DNA of 64,000 bases from Hoeflea marina (GCF_003182275.1 NZ_QGTR01000002.1:660139-724138); one strand, 5' to 3'; shown: positions 1 to 9,198, counted from the first letter of the stretch. The notes: a model not told the origin generated them from the sequence alone. Made by a program: numbers and translations.

Positions 1-8
1 ACACGCCC

Positions 9-1199
9 TCACGCACTCCGGCGGCTCGTCACCAGCATCGGGCCGCAATCGGCGCAGAAAAGTGCGAAGGCGATGATCCAGAAGGCTCCTGCGGCGCCGA
101 CCAGCGCGAAGTGGTGCTGCGGCAGCACATTGGCCAGCGGCCGCAGCACCGCGGCCAGCATGATGGCGGCGTAGGAGGCGCTTGTCAGTCGCGAGGCCTC
201 GAGCGGCCTGCCGGTGTGGCCGCAGCTGACCCGGCTCATGACGGCGATCATCATGGTGGCGGTGGTGCCCACCGACAGAAGGTGCAGCACCGAATAGCTG
301 TCGATGACGCCCAGCGCCCCGAGCGCGATGCCGGCCAGCCCCAGCGGCACGAAGCCGTAGGCGAGATGCAGGATGAGCAGCAGGCTTTCCGGCGTGGTCT
401 CCCAGCCGCGCCAGCGCAGGAGGCGGAGCGAGTGGAGGAGTGCGGCCAGCGCCGCCACGAGCGCCAGCGGCGGAAACTCCGGCAGCACCACCCAGCCCGC
501 CAGTGCCAGCAGGCTCGACAGGATGGCCAGGAGATCGAAGCGGCCGTGCGGGGCAGGGAACCGCTCCCCTCCGCGCTTCTTGAGCCAGTTGCGGGTGAAG
601 CTCGGAATGATGCGGCCGCCGATGACGATGATCAGCATCACATAGGCGGAAATGGCCAGCCGGTGGGCCATGCCGGAATCGTCGCTGCCCAACACCGCCA
701 GATGGAACAAGAGATTGGCGACGCTCAGGGCGAGGAGGCCGGTGAGGATCTTCATGTCGCCCCACTTGCGGCCGGCGATCACCTCGCGCGCGCAGATGAC
801 CATGAGCGAGGGCAGGAACACCAGGTCGATGCCGACGGCGGCCGGCACGCCGATCAGGCCGGGGGCGAGCATGGCCAGCCGGCCCGCGACCCAGACCGCA
901 AACAGCGCCATCAGCGGCGTGCCCGACACCGGCAGGCGGCCGGTCCAGTTCGGCACCGCGGTCAGCAGAAACCCCGCCAGCACCGCCGGCGGGAATCCGA
1001 ACAGCATCTCGTGGCCGTGCCACGGCGCCCCGCCATAGTCGCCGGCCACCTCCAGGCCCAGGGTCAGGGCGGCAAGCCACACCGCCATCGCCGCCACCGC
1101 CCAGACACCCGCGCCGAGGAAGAACGGCCGGAATCCGTAGGAGAACAGGATCGGCCCGGTGCGGGCGATGCCGCGCGGCATGGCGATACGGTTCTGCAT
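9..1199 (-). CDS. nnrS: NnrS family haem/copper membrane protein
   Basis: NnrS-family protein of 396 residues with about twelve hydrophobic helices. Family knowledge: NnrS proteins are haem- and copper-containing inner-membrane proteins that protect against nitric oxide stress. Family features seen are the N-terminal GPILFSYGFRPFFLGAG stretch, the WHGHEMLFGF motif (conserved His residues) and the IIVIGGRIIPSFTRNWL segment. The frame also opens at a TTG at 1214, but the ATG at 1199 has AGGAG six bases upstream and is preferred. No NnrR/DNR regulator or denitrification gene lies in the window, so its NO role here rests on family assignment only. Confidence 0.88.
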   Translation of the reverse strand: MQNRIAMPRGIARTGPILFSYGFRPFFLGAGVWAVAAMAVWLAALTLGLEVAGDYGGAPWHGHEMLFGFPPAVLAGFLLTAVPNWTGRLPVSGTPLMALFAVWVAGRLAMLAPGLIGVPAAVGIDLVFLPSLMVICAREVIAGRKWGDMKILTGLLALSVANLLFHLAVLGSDDSGMAHRLAISAYVMLIIVIGGRIIPSFTRNWLKKRGGERFPAPHGRFDLLAILSSLLALAGWVVLPEFPPLALVAALAALLHSLRLLRWRGWETTPESLLLILHLAYGFVPLGLAGIALGALGVIDSYSVLHLLSVGTTATMMIAVMSRVSCGHTGRPLEASRLTSASYAAIMLAAVLRPLANVLPQHHFALVGAAGAFWIIAFALFCADCGPMLVTSRRSA

Positions 1200-1340
1200 G
1201 GCTGGCTCCTTCAATGGGTTTGGTGGCCGGTTCGCTGCGACCTGTCCTGGACGCGATGGCCTGGCGCGTCTTTGCGCCAGAGCAAGTTCGGCGGATCTGT
1301 CAGCCGCCCTCCGACGCCAGCCGCGGACCGACGTCCGGCT

Positions 1341-2351
1341 TCACCGTTCCGGGACCGGGTCCGGCGGGGTGGGCTTTGCCCCGCTCTCGCGCGCCGAGCC
1401 GGCAAGCAGCCGCCGCGCCCGGTAGGCGCCCCACTGCTGGTCGACCAGAACGCCCACCAGGATCACAGTGCCCATCACGGCGAAGTTGAGCGAGGAGGGG
1501 ATGCCGAGCAGGTTGACGAGGTTCTGCAGCACCTGCAGCAGGATGGCGCCCAGCACCACCCCGATGATCGAGCCCTCGCCACCCCGGAGCGAGAAGCCGC
1601 CGAGGACGGCGGCGGCAATGGCGTAGAGCTCGTAGAAATTGCCGTGCGAGGACGGCGAGACCGAGCGCGTGTACATGGCGAAGAAGATGGCGGCGAGCGC
1701 CGTCAGCCCGGCGCAGATCACATAGGCCGCGCCGATGACCAGGTTGGTGCGGATGCCCGAGAACCGCGCCGCCTCCTCGTTCTTGCCGACGGCGAAGAGG
1801 TAGCGTCCGAACACCGAGCGGTGCAGCACCACCCAGGCGATGGCCGCCACCACCAGAAGCAGCAGGATCGAGGTCGGCACGCCGTAGATCCGCGCGGTGA
1901 AGAAATCCAGCCCCGGATAGGTCGAGCCGAAGGGAAAGCCCGCGGTGGCGTCCCCGGTGTAGCCGCGGGCGACGCCGCGATAGATCAGCAGCCCGCACAG
2001 CGTGACCACGAAGGGCGGCATCTTCAGCCGGGTGATCAGCAGTCCGTGCGCAAGCCCGAGCAGAAGGCCAAGGATGATGACGATGACAAAGGCTATCGGC
2101 CACGGCACGCCGCGGTTTCCCACTATGTCGACGAAGAGCACGCCGAGCAGGGCGATCATCGAGCCGGCGGAGAGGTCAATGCCGCCGGTGATGATGACGA
2201 AGCCCTGGGCGATGGCGAACAGGCCGAAAAGCCCGATCAGGTTGGCGGTGTTGGCGATGTTGTTGGGCGAGAGGAACAGCGGGTTCTGCAGATAGACGCC
2301 GAGGCCGACCACCAGGATCAGCACCAACAGACCGAGATCCTTCTTCTTCAT
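1341..2351 (-). CDS. Sugar ABC transporter permease (RbsC/BPD_transp_2 family)
   Basis: Inner-membrane permease of a ribose/xylose-type CUT2 ABC importer, 336 residues, about nine helices. Typical family segments include ITGGIDLSAGSMIALLG and VLGGFSLRGGEGSIIGVVLG. The frame is open to 2405, but that ATG lies inside the upstream ATPase gene. The ATG at 2351 is preceded by GGAAGG and yields the usual short cytoplasmic MKKKDL start. It is the last gene of a binding protein-ATPase-permease operon (4965 to 1341). The substrate cannot be read from sequence; a sugar or polyol is likely from family and context. Confidence 0.9.
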   Translation of the reverse strand: MKKKDLGLLVLILVVGLGVYLQNPLFLSPNNIANTANLIGLFGLFAIAQGFVIITGGIDLSAGSMIALLGVLFVDIVGNRGVPWPIAFVIVIILGLLLGLAHGLLITRLKMPPFVVTLCGLLIYRGVARGYTGDATAGFPFGSTYPGLDFFTARIYGVPTSILLLLVVAAIAWVVLHRSVFGRYLFAVGKNEEAARFSGIRTNLVIGAAYVICAGLTALAAIFFAMYTRSVSPSSHGNFYELYAIAAAVLGGFSLRGGEGSIIGVVLGAILLQVLQNLVNLLGIPSSLNFAVMGTVILVGVLVDQQWGAYRARRLLAGSARESGAKPTPPDPVPER

Positions 2352-2382
2352 CCTGGCTTCCTTCCGCCGTATCGGTTCCTGG

Positions 2383-3942
2383 TCATGGCACGACCCTGTT
2401 GCCAACGGCGAGCAGCAGCACGTTCTCCTCGCTGAACTGCGCGCGCGTCAGTATGCCGGATATCCGTCCCTCGCACATCACCGCGATGCGGTCGGAGACC
2501 CCGATCACCTCCTCCATGTCGCTGGAGATCATCAGGATGGTGACGCCGGCGTCTGCCAGCGCCCGCATCAGCAGGTAGATTTCGGACTTCGAGCCGACGT
2601 CGATGCCGCGCGTCGGCTCATCGAGGATGATCACCCTGGGCTGCATCGCCAGCCACTTGGCCAGCACCACCTTCTGCTGGTTGCCGCCCGACAGCGTCGC
2701 CGTCAGCGTCGCGACGTCCGGCACCTTGATGCCGAGTTCGCCGCGGCTTGCCTCCGCCTGGCGCCGCTCGCTGCCGGCGGAGACAATCCAGTTGCTGGCA
2801 TGGGCATCAAGGTTGGGCAGCGAGATGTTCTCGGCGACGGTGAAGTCGAGCAGTATGCCGGTGGCCTTGCGGTCCTCGGGCACCAGGAAGATGCCGTGGC
2901 CCACCGCGTCGCTGGCCGAACGGACGGCGATCTCCTTGCCGTCGAGCGACAGCCCGCCGCCATGGACCGGATCGATGCCGAAGATGGCGCGCGCCAGTTC
3001 CGTCCGGCCGGAGCCGACGAGGCCCGCCAGCCCGAGGATCTCGCCGCGGTGCAGATCGAGATCGACCGCCTGGCGCGGATAGGCGGCGGTGCGGATGCCG
3101 CTGAGCGCCAGCGCCACGCCGCCGCGCGCCGTCTTCGGCGCCGCGTAGTCGACCTTGAGATCGCGGCCGATCATCAGCTTGACCAGCCGGTCATGGCTGA
3201 TTTCCGCGCGCGTGAGCCTGCCGGCGAGCCGGCCGTCGCGCAGCACCACCACCCGGTCGGCGGCGCGCTGCACCTCGGTCAACCGGTGCGAGACGAAGAT
3301 CACCGCGATGCCGCGCCGGCTCAGCCGCGCCATGATGGCGAGCAGCTTCTCGCTCTCGGCGATCGGCAGGCTCGACGTCGGCTCGTCGAAGATCACCAGC
3401 CGCGCCTGCTGCGACAGCGCCTTGGCGATCTCGACCAGCTGCTGCTGGGCCAGCGACAGCCTGCCCACCAGCGTATCGGGGGAGAAGCCGGCGCCGAGCT
3501 GGTCGAGCAGCGGCGCCACCGCGGCGCGCTGGCGCCTGGTGTCGACGATGTTGAGGCAGCCGAAACGGCGGGGCTCGCGGCCGATGAAGACGTTGGCGGC
3601 GACGTCGAGATTGTCGAACAGGTTGAGTTCCTGGTGGACGAAGGCGATTCCTGCGGCGATCGACTGGCTTACACTCAGACGGGTGTGCGACACGCCGTCA
3701 ATCTCGATCGTGCCGCCGTCGGGCGCGGCGATGCCGCCCAGCAGCTTGAGCAGGGTCGATTTGCCGGCGCCGTTCTCGCCCACCAGCCCGATCACCTCGC
3801 CCGGGCGGACCTCGAGGTCGAGCCCGGCCAGCGCCTGCACCCCGGGATAGGACTTGCGCACCCCCTTGAGCCGCAGGAACGGCTGCGCTGCGGCCGGCTC
3901 GGCGGATTCCTGCTGGGCGGCGTCGGCGCTCTCTGCTGTCAT
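2383..3942 (-). CDS. Sugar ABC transporter ATP-binding protein (RbsA/XylG/MglA type)
   Basis: Double-ABC ATPase of a CUT2 importer, 519 residues. The N-terminal half has a full Walker A (GENGAGKST), signature (LSLAQQQLVEIAKAL) and Walker B (LVIFDEPTSSL). The C-terminal half has the degenerate Walker A (GLVGSGRTELARAIFG) typical of the family, with signature LSGGNQQKVVLAKWL and Walker B VIILDEPTRGID. The frame also opens at a TTG (3948); the ATG at 3942 is chosen. It sits 72 bp downstream of the binding-protein gene and 31 bp upstream of the permease, all on the minus strand, so the three form one importer. Confidence 0.93.
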   Translation of the reverse strand: MTAESADAAQQESAEPAAAQPFLRLKGVRKSYPGVQALAGLDLEVRPGEVIGLVGENGAGKSTLLKLLGGIAAPDGGTIEIDGVSHTRLSVSQSIAAGIAFVHQELNLFDNLDVAANVFIGREPRRFGCLNIVDTRRQRAAVAPLLDQLGAGFSPDTLVGRLSLAQQQLVEIAKALSQQARLVIFDEPTSSLPIAESEKLLAIMARLSRRGIAVIFVSHRLTEVQRAADRVVVLRDGRLAGRLTRAEISHDRLVKLMIGRDLKVDYAAPKTARGGVALALSGIRTAAYPRQAVDLDLHRGEILGLAGLVGSGRTELARAIFGIDPVHGGGLSLDGKEIAVRSASDAVGHGIFLVPEDRKATGILLDFTVAENISLPNLDAHASNWIVSAGSERRQAEASRGELGIKVPDVATLTATLSGGNQQKVVLAKWLAMQPRVIILDEPTRGIDVGSKSEIYLLMRALADAGVTILMISSDMEEVIGVSDRIAVMCEGRISGILTRAQFSEENVLLLAVGNRVVP

Positions 3943-4014
3943 AGGCAATCCGGATTTGCGGAAACGGATGGCGCGGCGATGGATGCCGCGCCATCCGGCA
4001 CTGGGACGGTGCCG

Positions 4015-4965
4015 TCAGCCGTTGATCTTGGCCTTCAGGTCGGCGGAGAATTCGTCGACATTGTCGGCATTGATCACCTTGGTGGGGATGATGATGATGC
4101 CGTCTGCCGGAATGCCGGACTTGTCGCCCTCCAGATACTTGGCCATCAGCTTCATGCCCTGGTAGCCCCACTCGAAGGGCTGCTGCACCACCGTCGAATA
4201 GAAGCTGCCTTCCTTGACGGCGCCGAGCGTCACCGGATCCTCGTCGAAAGCGACGACGGTGATCTGGCCGAGCTTGCCGGCGGCCTGCAGCGCCTCGTAG
4301 ATCTTGGGCGGGTTGTAGGAGTAGAAGCCGACCATGCAGGTGATCTCCGGATTGGCCACCAGCACGTCATCGACATTGGTCCGCGCCCGGGCAAAATCGA
4401 CATCGTCGCCGCGCACGTCGACCAGTTCGATGCCGTGACCCTCGATCGCCTGGCGGAAGCCCGCGATGCGCTCGACCGCGTTGTCGGCGCCGAGGAAGCC
4501 GACGAAGCCCATGCACTTGCCGCCATTGGGAAGAGCCTTGACCATTTCCTCGCCCGCCTGCACGCCTGCCAGCGTGTTGGACGAGCCGATATAGGCGATG
4601 CGGTCGCTCTGCGGCGCGTCCGAGTCGGTGGTGAACAGCGGCACCTGCGCGGCGATCCGGTTGAAGGCGTCGATCGAGTTCTTCGGATCGGCCGACGAGA
4701 TCATGATGGCGTCGGTGCCTGCCGCCACCAGATCGTCCATCAGCGCGTTCTGCAGCGCCGCCGTGCCCTGGGCCGGATACTTGAACTGCAGTTCGTAGTC
4801 GGGCAGTTCGCCCTGCGCCTTGTTGACGCCCGCCTCGGCCAGCTTCCAGAAATCGGAAGCGGCGTTGACCACGAAGGCCATCTGCTTCTTTTCCTGGGCC
4901 TGCGCCGGAGCGCCGAGCACCAGGCTCGTCGCCAGAATTGCGGTGACTGACAGTAATGTCCTCAT
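4015..4965 (-). CDS. Periplasmic sugar-binding protein (Peripla_BP_4)
   Basis: Substrate-binding protein, 316 residues, with a Sec signal peptide ending near AQA-QEKK and a type I periplasmic-binding fold (KKQMAFVVNAASDFWKLAEAGV at the start of lobe 1, VVAFDEDPVTLGAVKEG in lobe 2). It should deliver a sugar-like ligand to the permease and ATPase encoded downstream. The open frame begins at 5073, but the ATG at 4965 has GGGAGG just upstream and starts the signal peptide. An AT-rich imperfect palindrome (5088-5103) lies in its upstream region. Confidence 0.9.
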   Translation of the reverse strand: MRTLLSVTAILATSLVLGAPAQAQEKKQMAFVVNAASDFWKLAEAGVNKAQGELPDYELQFKYPAQGTAALQNALMDDLVAAGTDAIMISSADPKNSIDAFNRIAAQVPLFTTDSDAPQSDRIAYIGSSNTLAGVQAGEEMVKALPNGGKCMGFVGFLGADNAVERIAGFRQAIEGHGIELVDVRGDDVDFARARTNVDDVLVANPEITCMVGFYSYNPPKIYEALQAAGKLGQITVVAFDEDPVTLGAVKEGSFYSTVVQQPFEWGYQGMKLMAKYLEGDKSGIPADGIIIIPTKVINADNVDEFSADLKAKING

Positions 4966-5087
4966 CTCATCCTCCCTTGCCGTGCTCCTCACGGCCCTAG
5001 TTGAAAGAAAATCCTCCTGCGTCGGCCAGCCGGGGTCCGGTCGGGCCGAAAGTCGCAACCTCCATTGCGGCATCTACTTTAAGCTGA

Positions 5088-5103
5088 TTAATAATATTAG
5101 TAA
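5088..5103. promoter_or_regulatory. AT-rich palindrome, candidate LacI-type operator
   Basis: The 16-bp sequence TTAATAATATTAGTAA is an imperfect palindrome (7 of 8 bases per arm) in the gap between the binding-protein gene (start 4965) and the next permease (stop 5136). A second AT-rich palindrome precedes the epimerase gene at 7129-7146. With a LacI regulator at 9386 in the same locus, these are plausible operators, but the two sites are not the same sequence and this is inference. Confidence 0.35.
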
Positions 5104-5135
5104 ACATGTCTCGATTTCCCTTCCGGCGTGCCTGG

Positions 5136-6152
5136 TTACTCGCTCGTTTCCGTGTTGCGCAGCCGGTCGAAGGCAACGGCGAGCACGATGAAGCCGCCGA
5201 CGAAGGTTCCCTGCCAGAAGGTGGAGATACCGAGCAGCGTCAGGCTGTTGCGGATGATCTCGATCAGTCCCGCTCCGACCACGGCGCCGAGCGCCGTGCC
5301 GCTGCCGCCGGCGAGATTGGCGCCTCCGATGACGGTGGCGGCGATGACGGTCAGTTCCATCCCCGAGCCCAGGCCCGTGGTCACGGAGCCGAGCCACCCG
5401 ACCATGAGAAAACCGGTCAGTCCGGCGCAGAAGGAGACGAACATGTAGACCGACACCTTCACCGCGCGAACCGGCACGCCGGTGAGGATGGCTGCCTTCT
5501 CGTTGCCGCCGATGGCGAACAGGTGGCGGCCCCAGCGCGTCCAGTTGAACAGGAAGGCTGTGATTGCGGTCAGCAGCACCATGACGATGACCGGATTGGG
5601 TATGGGCAGACCGAAGACGCGGACCGATCCGCCGCCGATGGCGAACAGGATCGCCTGGTCGGGGCCGAATTCGTAGATGAGCGCGTTGTTCGACATCACC
5701 ATGCCGATGCTCCGCGCGATGGACATCATCCCCAGCGTGACCACGAAGGCCGGCATGCCCGCGATGGCGATGAGGACCCCGTTGATGGCGCCGACCGTCA
5801 GCGAAGCGGCGATGGCGGCCGGAAAGGCGATGGTGATCGGCAGTCCCGCATGCATGATGACCGTGGTGGTCATGGCCGAGATCAGCACCGTCGAGCCCAC
5901 CGAGAGGTCGATGCCGCCGGTGATGATCACCGCCGTCATGCCGATGCCGACAATGGCGACGAAGGCGAAGTTGCGGGTGACGTTGAAGAGGTTGTTGGGC
6001 GTGGCGAAGGTGCTGGTCAGGAGCGACATCGCGATGACCGACAGCACGGCGGCAAGCAGGACCCAGAAGATCTGACGGCTGACCAGCCAGGCGACGAAAC
6101 CGCTATGGGTCCGCTGGCCGATGGCCTTTTCGAGGGACAGGTCGGTGGTCAT
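5136..6152 (-). CDS. Sugar ABC transporter permease (RbsC family), second system
   Basis: Second CUT2-type permease, 338 residues, with family segments ITGGIDLSVGSTVLISAM, AGMPAFVVTLGMMSIARSIG and VIGGANLAGGSGTALGAVVG. The reading frame is open far upstream into the ATPase gene, but the ATG at 6152 has AGGAGA seven bases upstream and gives a normal N-terminus. It follows the ATPase gene by 11 bp, so the two are cotranscribed. This pair has no adjacent binding protein on the same strand; the gene at 8191-9180 is the likely partner. Confidence 0.9.
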   Translation of the reverse strand: MTTDLSLEKAIGQRTHSGFVAWLVSRQIFWVLLAAVLSVIAMSLLTSTFATPNNLFNVTRNFAFVAIVGIGMTAVIITGGIDLSVGSTVLISAMTTTVIMHAGLPITIAFPAAIAASLTVGAINGVLIAIAGMPAFVVTLGMMSIARSIGMVMSNNALIYEFGPDQAILFAIGGGSVRVFGLPIPNPVIVMVLLTAITAFLFNWTRWGRHLFAIGGNEKAAILTGVPVRAVKVSVYMFVSFCAGLTGFLMVGWLGSVTTGLGSGMELTVIAATVIGGANLAGGSGTALGAVVGAGLIEIIRNSLTLLGISTFWQGTFVGGFIVLAVAFDRLRNTETSE

Positions 6153-6163
6153 GTCGGCGTCTC

Positions 6164-6958
6164 CTATGCCCGTTCGATGGCGCCGGTGATCAGCCCGGTC
6201 ACCTCTTCGGGCGAACTGTCGGCGACGTTCTTGTCGGCGACCTTTTCGCCCCTGCGCAGCACCACGAGCCGGTCGCAGACGGCGAAGACGTCGGGGATCC
6301 GGTGACTGATCAGGATGATGGCGATGCCCTGGTCGCGAAGGCGGCGGATGAGGCTGAGGACTTCCGCCACCTGGCGCACGCTGATGGCGGCGGTGGGCTC
6401 GTCCATCAGCACGATGCGCGGATTGGACAGCCGCGTCCTGGCGATCGCCACGGCCTGGCGCTGGCCGCCCGACATGCGCCGCACCAGGTCGCGCGGCCGG
6501 GTTTCCGATTTGAGCTCCATGAACAGTTCGCCTGCGCGCTTGTACATGCCGCGGTAATCGAGGATTTCCGGAACAGGCAGCCACCAGCGCCGTCGCCGGT
6601 ACCAGGGCCGCTCGGCTTCCTCGGGGGTCCTGGCCGTCAGCGTCAGTTCGCGCCCGAGGAAGATGTTGGCCGCCGCCGTCAGGTTGTCGGCCAGCGCCAG
6701 ATCCTGGTAGACGATCTCGATTCCCTTGGATCGGGCGTCCTTCGGCCCGTGTAGGCTGACGGGCTCGCCATTGAGGCGAATATGGCCGCTTGTGGGATGA
6801 AAGTTGCCGGCGATGATCTTGACGAGCGTCGTCTTGCCCGCGCCGTTGTCGCCGACCAGCCCGACCACCTGGCCCGCCTCGAGTGTCAGCGAAATGTTGG
6901 TGAGCGCGGTGATCGCGCCATACTGCTTGGAAATGTCCTCCAGCTCCAGAACCGCCAT
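6164..6958 (-). CDS. Sugar ABC transporter ATP-binding protein, single-domain, second system
   Basis: Single-domain ABC ATPase, 264 residues: Walker A GDNGAGKTT, signature MSGGQRQAVAIARTRL, Walker B IVLMDEPTAAI, and H-loop LISHRIPDVF. Single-domain ATPases of this FrcA-like kind serve CUT2 importers in rhizobia. A 15- to 20-residue segment rich in Arg and Trp (PWYRRRRWWLPVPE, around residue 120) is unusual and probably lies in the helical subdomain. GGGAGGGG precedes the ATG. First gene of a two-gene operon with the permease at 5136, divergent from the epimerase gene at 7162. Confidence 0.9.
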   Translation of the reverse strand: MAVLELEDISKQYGAITALTNISLTLEAGQVVGLVGDNGAGKTTLVKIIAGNFHPTSGHIRLNGEPVSLHGPKDARSKGIEIVYQDLALADNLTAAANIFLGRELTLTARTPEEAERPWYRRRRWWLPVPEILDYRGMYKRAGELFMELKSETRPRDLVRRMSGGQRQAVAIARTRLSNPRIVLMDEPTAAISVRQVAEVLSLIRRLRDQGIAIILISHRIPDVFAVCDRLVVLRRGEKVADKNVADSSPEEVTGLITGAIERA

Positions 6959-7111
6959 GCCGGCCCCCTCCCATGGGCGTCGCGTGCGTTAATATACTTA
7001 TAGAATGCGATCCGCGTCAGCGTCAATGCGGCAAATCGGGGAGACCGGTAACCTGGAGATACTGCAGAAAAGCGAATGAAAGCAATCGGATACTGCTGCG
7101 GGATTTTATTG

Positions 7112-7146
7112 TTGACTGAACCAAGGCTAATTAATTACTATTAATT
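7112..7146 (+). promoter_or_regulatory. Promoter with perfect AT palindrome ahead of the epimerase gene
   Basis: A possible -35 (TTGACT, 7112-7117) and -10 (TACTAT, 7136-7141) are separated by 18 bp. Overlapping the -10 is a perfect palindrome, AATTAAT-TACT-ATTAATT (7129-7146). A repressor bound there would block initiation, as expected for a LacI-family operator. The leader before the Shine-Dalgarno (AGGAGG, about 7149) would be very short. The spacing and symmetry are seen; the function is inferred. Confidence 0.4.
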
Positions 7147-7161
7147 CAGGAGGAGGGCATC

Positions 7162-8142
7162 ATGCTTCTGCTGGTTACAGGGGCTACCGGCAAGGTCGGC
7201 CAGGTGCTGCTGGAGCGCCTGCTTGGCGATCCGCGCTGGGCGGGCGCCACGATCCGCGCACTGTGCCACAACCGCGCCGTGGCCGCCCATCCTTGGGTCG
7301 AGACCATCCATGGCTCGATAGCCGACGCCGACACGGTCCGGCAGGCAGTGGCCGGCTGCACCCATGTGCTGCATATGGCGACCGTCAAGGAGGATGCGCG
7401 GCAGGCCATGGATGTGTCCGTCAAGGGCATGTTCTGGCTGCTGGAGGCGTTTCGGACCAGTCCGACTGCGCGCCAGTTCCTGCTCGTCAGCGGCGATTGC
7501 GCGGTCGGACACTGCTTCGTCGCCTATGACGAGCCCGTTACCGAGACCTCCGAGAGGCGACCCTATCCCGGAGTCTACGCGCTGTCGAAGGTGCTCGAGG
7601 AGGTGATGCTGGAGCAGTACTACATCCAGTACGGCATCAACGGCTGCTGCCTGCGTGCGCCGTGGATCATGGAGAAGGACGATTTCCGCCACGCGCTGAG
7701 CTTTGGACCCGACCAGTTCGGCGGACCGGACTGGGATACGCTGATCAGCCCCGCCGATCGCGCCCGCCACCATGCCGAAGGCAAGGTGCCGGTTCTGCTC
7801 GACAGCCGCGGCGATCCGCTCAAGCGCAATTTCATCCATGTGACCGACCTGGCGGAAGCCATCGTGTCCGCGCTCGACCATCCCCGCGCGTCCCGCCAGC
7901 TCTTCAATGTCGCCATGAACCGGCCGGTGGATTACGCCGCCATCGCTGCCCATCTCCGCGCCAGCCGCGGCCTTGCGGGCGTCCGCATCAGGACGCCGTT
8001 CCATTCCAACTGGCTCGACAATTCAAAGGCCCGGCAGTTGCTGGACTGGGAGCCGGGATATGACCCCATTCGCCTTGTCGATGCTGCTTTTGCTTACCAA
8101 AGGGCCGCGGATGATCCGCGCAAGGTCTGGTACGCGGGCTGA
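7162..8142 (+). CDS. NAD-dependent epimerase/dehydratase-family sugar dehydrogenase
   Basis: Extended short-chain dehydrogenase, 326 residues. The N-terminal Rossmann motif GATGKVG (about residues 7-13) binds NAD(P), and the catalytic YxxxK is present as YALSK, preceded by LVSGDC in place of the usual Ser strand. Family members epimerise, dehydrate or oxidise sugars. Placed between two sugar importers and upstream of a binding protein, it probably acts on the imported sugar. A strong AGGAGGAGG precedes the ATG. Substrate not assignable. Confidence 0.82.
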   Translation: MLLLVTGATGKVGQVLLERLLGDPRWAGATIRALCHNRAVAAHPWVETIHGSIADADTVRQAVAGCTHVLHMATVKEDARQAMDVSVKGMFWLLEAFRTSPTARQFLLVSGDCAVGHCFVAYDEPVTETSERRPYPGVYALSKVLEEVMLEQYYIQYGINGCCLRAPWIMEKDDFRHALSFGPDQFGGPDWDTLISPADRARHHAEGKVPVLLDSRGDPLKRNFIHVTDLAEAIVSALDHPRASRQLFNVAMNRPVDYAAIAAHLRASRGLAGVRIRTPFHSNWLDNSKARQLLDWEPGYDPIRLVDAAFAYQRAADDPRKVWYAG

Positions 8143-8190
8143 ATCGGCCGGAGTCCATTGTGGACAAAGTCACCAGAGGAGGAGGAAATC

Positions 8191-9180
8191 ATGAAGAAGC
8201 CAATGCTTGCAATAGCCGGAATGGCCGTCATCGCGGCCCTCGCCGGAGGGGCGCACGCCGCCGACAAGAAGATTCTCGCCGTCGTCGTGAAGGGACTGGA
8301 CAATCCGTTCTTCACCGTGATGGGGCAGGGCTGCGCCGACTGGAACACCGCCCACGCCGATTCCGAATACGAATGCCTCTACACCGGCCCGGCGCTAAGT
8401 TCGGACGAGGCGGGTGAAGTGCAGATCGTCCAGGACCTGATCAACCGCGGCGTCGCCGGCATCGCCATTTCACCCTCGAATGCGCCGGCCATGGCCAACA
8501 TGCTGCGTTCGGCCGCCCCGTCGATGCCGATCATGACGGTTGACGCCGATCTGCTGCCCGCCGACAAGGACCTGCGCAAGACCTATTTCGGCACCAACAA
8601 CTATGACATGGGCGTCGGCATGGCCACCGAGCTCCAGAAGCTCAAGCCGGAGGGCGGCACGGTCTGCCTGCAGCTCGGCAACGTGGCGGCGGCCAACATC
8701 AACGAGCGCGCCGCAGGCTTCCGCGACACCATCGCCGGCAGCAAGGGCGTCGATCGGCTGAGCGACACCAATGGCTGGACCGAGATCGACGGTTGCCCGG
8801 TCTTCACCAATGACGACATCCCGACCGCCAACCAGCAGATGGCCGACGTCTTCACCGCCCATCCGGACCTCACCGCCTTCGTTCTCGTCGGCGGCTGGGC
8901 CCAGTTCGGTCCGCAGGCCTATGCCCAGAATACCGACCAGGTGATGGACAAGCTCAAGAGCAAGGATCTGATCATTCTGGCGGGCGATACGCTGCCGCCG
9001 CAGATCCAGGCGTTCCAGGAGGGTCGCAGCCATTTCCAGATCGGCCAGCGCCCCTATCAGATGGGCAATGAGGCGCCGGATATCCTGATCACCCTGATCG
9101 ACGGCGGCACTGTCGAGGATCCGAAGTTCACCGGCCTCGACCTGTGCACGCTCGACGATCCGGGTATTTGCGCGAAGTAG
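8191..9180 (+). CDS. Periplasmic sugar-binding protein (Peripla_BP_4), second system
   Basis: Binding protein, 329 residues, with a signal peptide ending at AHA-ADKK and type I binding fold (ILAVVVKGLDNPFFTVMGQG; RGVAGIAISPSNAP; LIILAGDTLPPQIQAFQEG). The open frame begins 33 bases earlier, but the ATG at 8191 has AGGAGGAGG upstream. Cys residues at several positions (GCADW, YECLY, GTVCLQ, DGCPVF and two near the C-terminus) are numerous for this family and may form disulfides. It is the most likely ligand receptor for the permease/ATPase pair at 5136-6958. Confidence 0.88.
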   Translation: MKKPMLAIAGMAVIAALAGGAHAADKKILAVVVKGLDNPFFTVMGQGCADWNTAHADSEYECLYTGPALSSDEAGEVQIVQDLINRGVAGIAISPSNAPAMANMLRSAAPSMPIMTVDADLLPADKDLRKTYFGTNNYDMGVGMATELQKLKPEGGTVCLQLGNVAAANINERAAGFRDTIAGSKGVDRLSDTNGWTEIDGCPVFTNDDIPTANQQMADVFTAHPDLTAFVLVGGWAQFGPQAYAQNTDQVMDKLKSKDLIILAGDTLPPQIQAFQEGRSHFQIGQRPYQMGNEAPDILITLIDGGTVEDPKFTGLDLCTLDDPGICAK

Positions 9181-9198
9181 AACTCCCGTCGCGCAATG

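Noticed and set aside
111..2435. 774-residue plus-strand frame
   Set aside because: Antisense to NnrS and the sugar permease; composition is His/Arg/Gln/Asp-rich with no domain, typical of a shadow frame in high-GC DNA.
2800..4950. 716-residue plus-strand frame
   Set aside because: Antisense to the sugar ATPase and binding-protein genes; both have full family motifs on the minus strand.
6153..6974. N-terminal extension of the second permease to 612 residues
   Set aside because: It is an out-of-frame reading of the ATPase gene; ATG 6152 with AGGAGA gives a normal permease.
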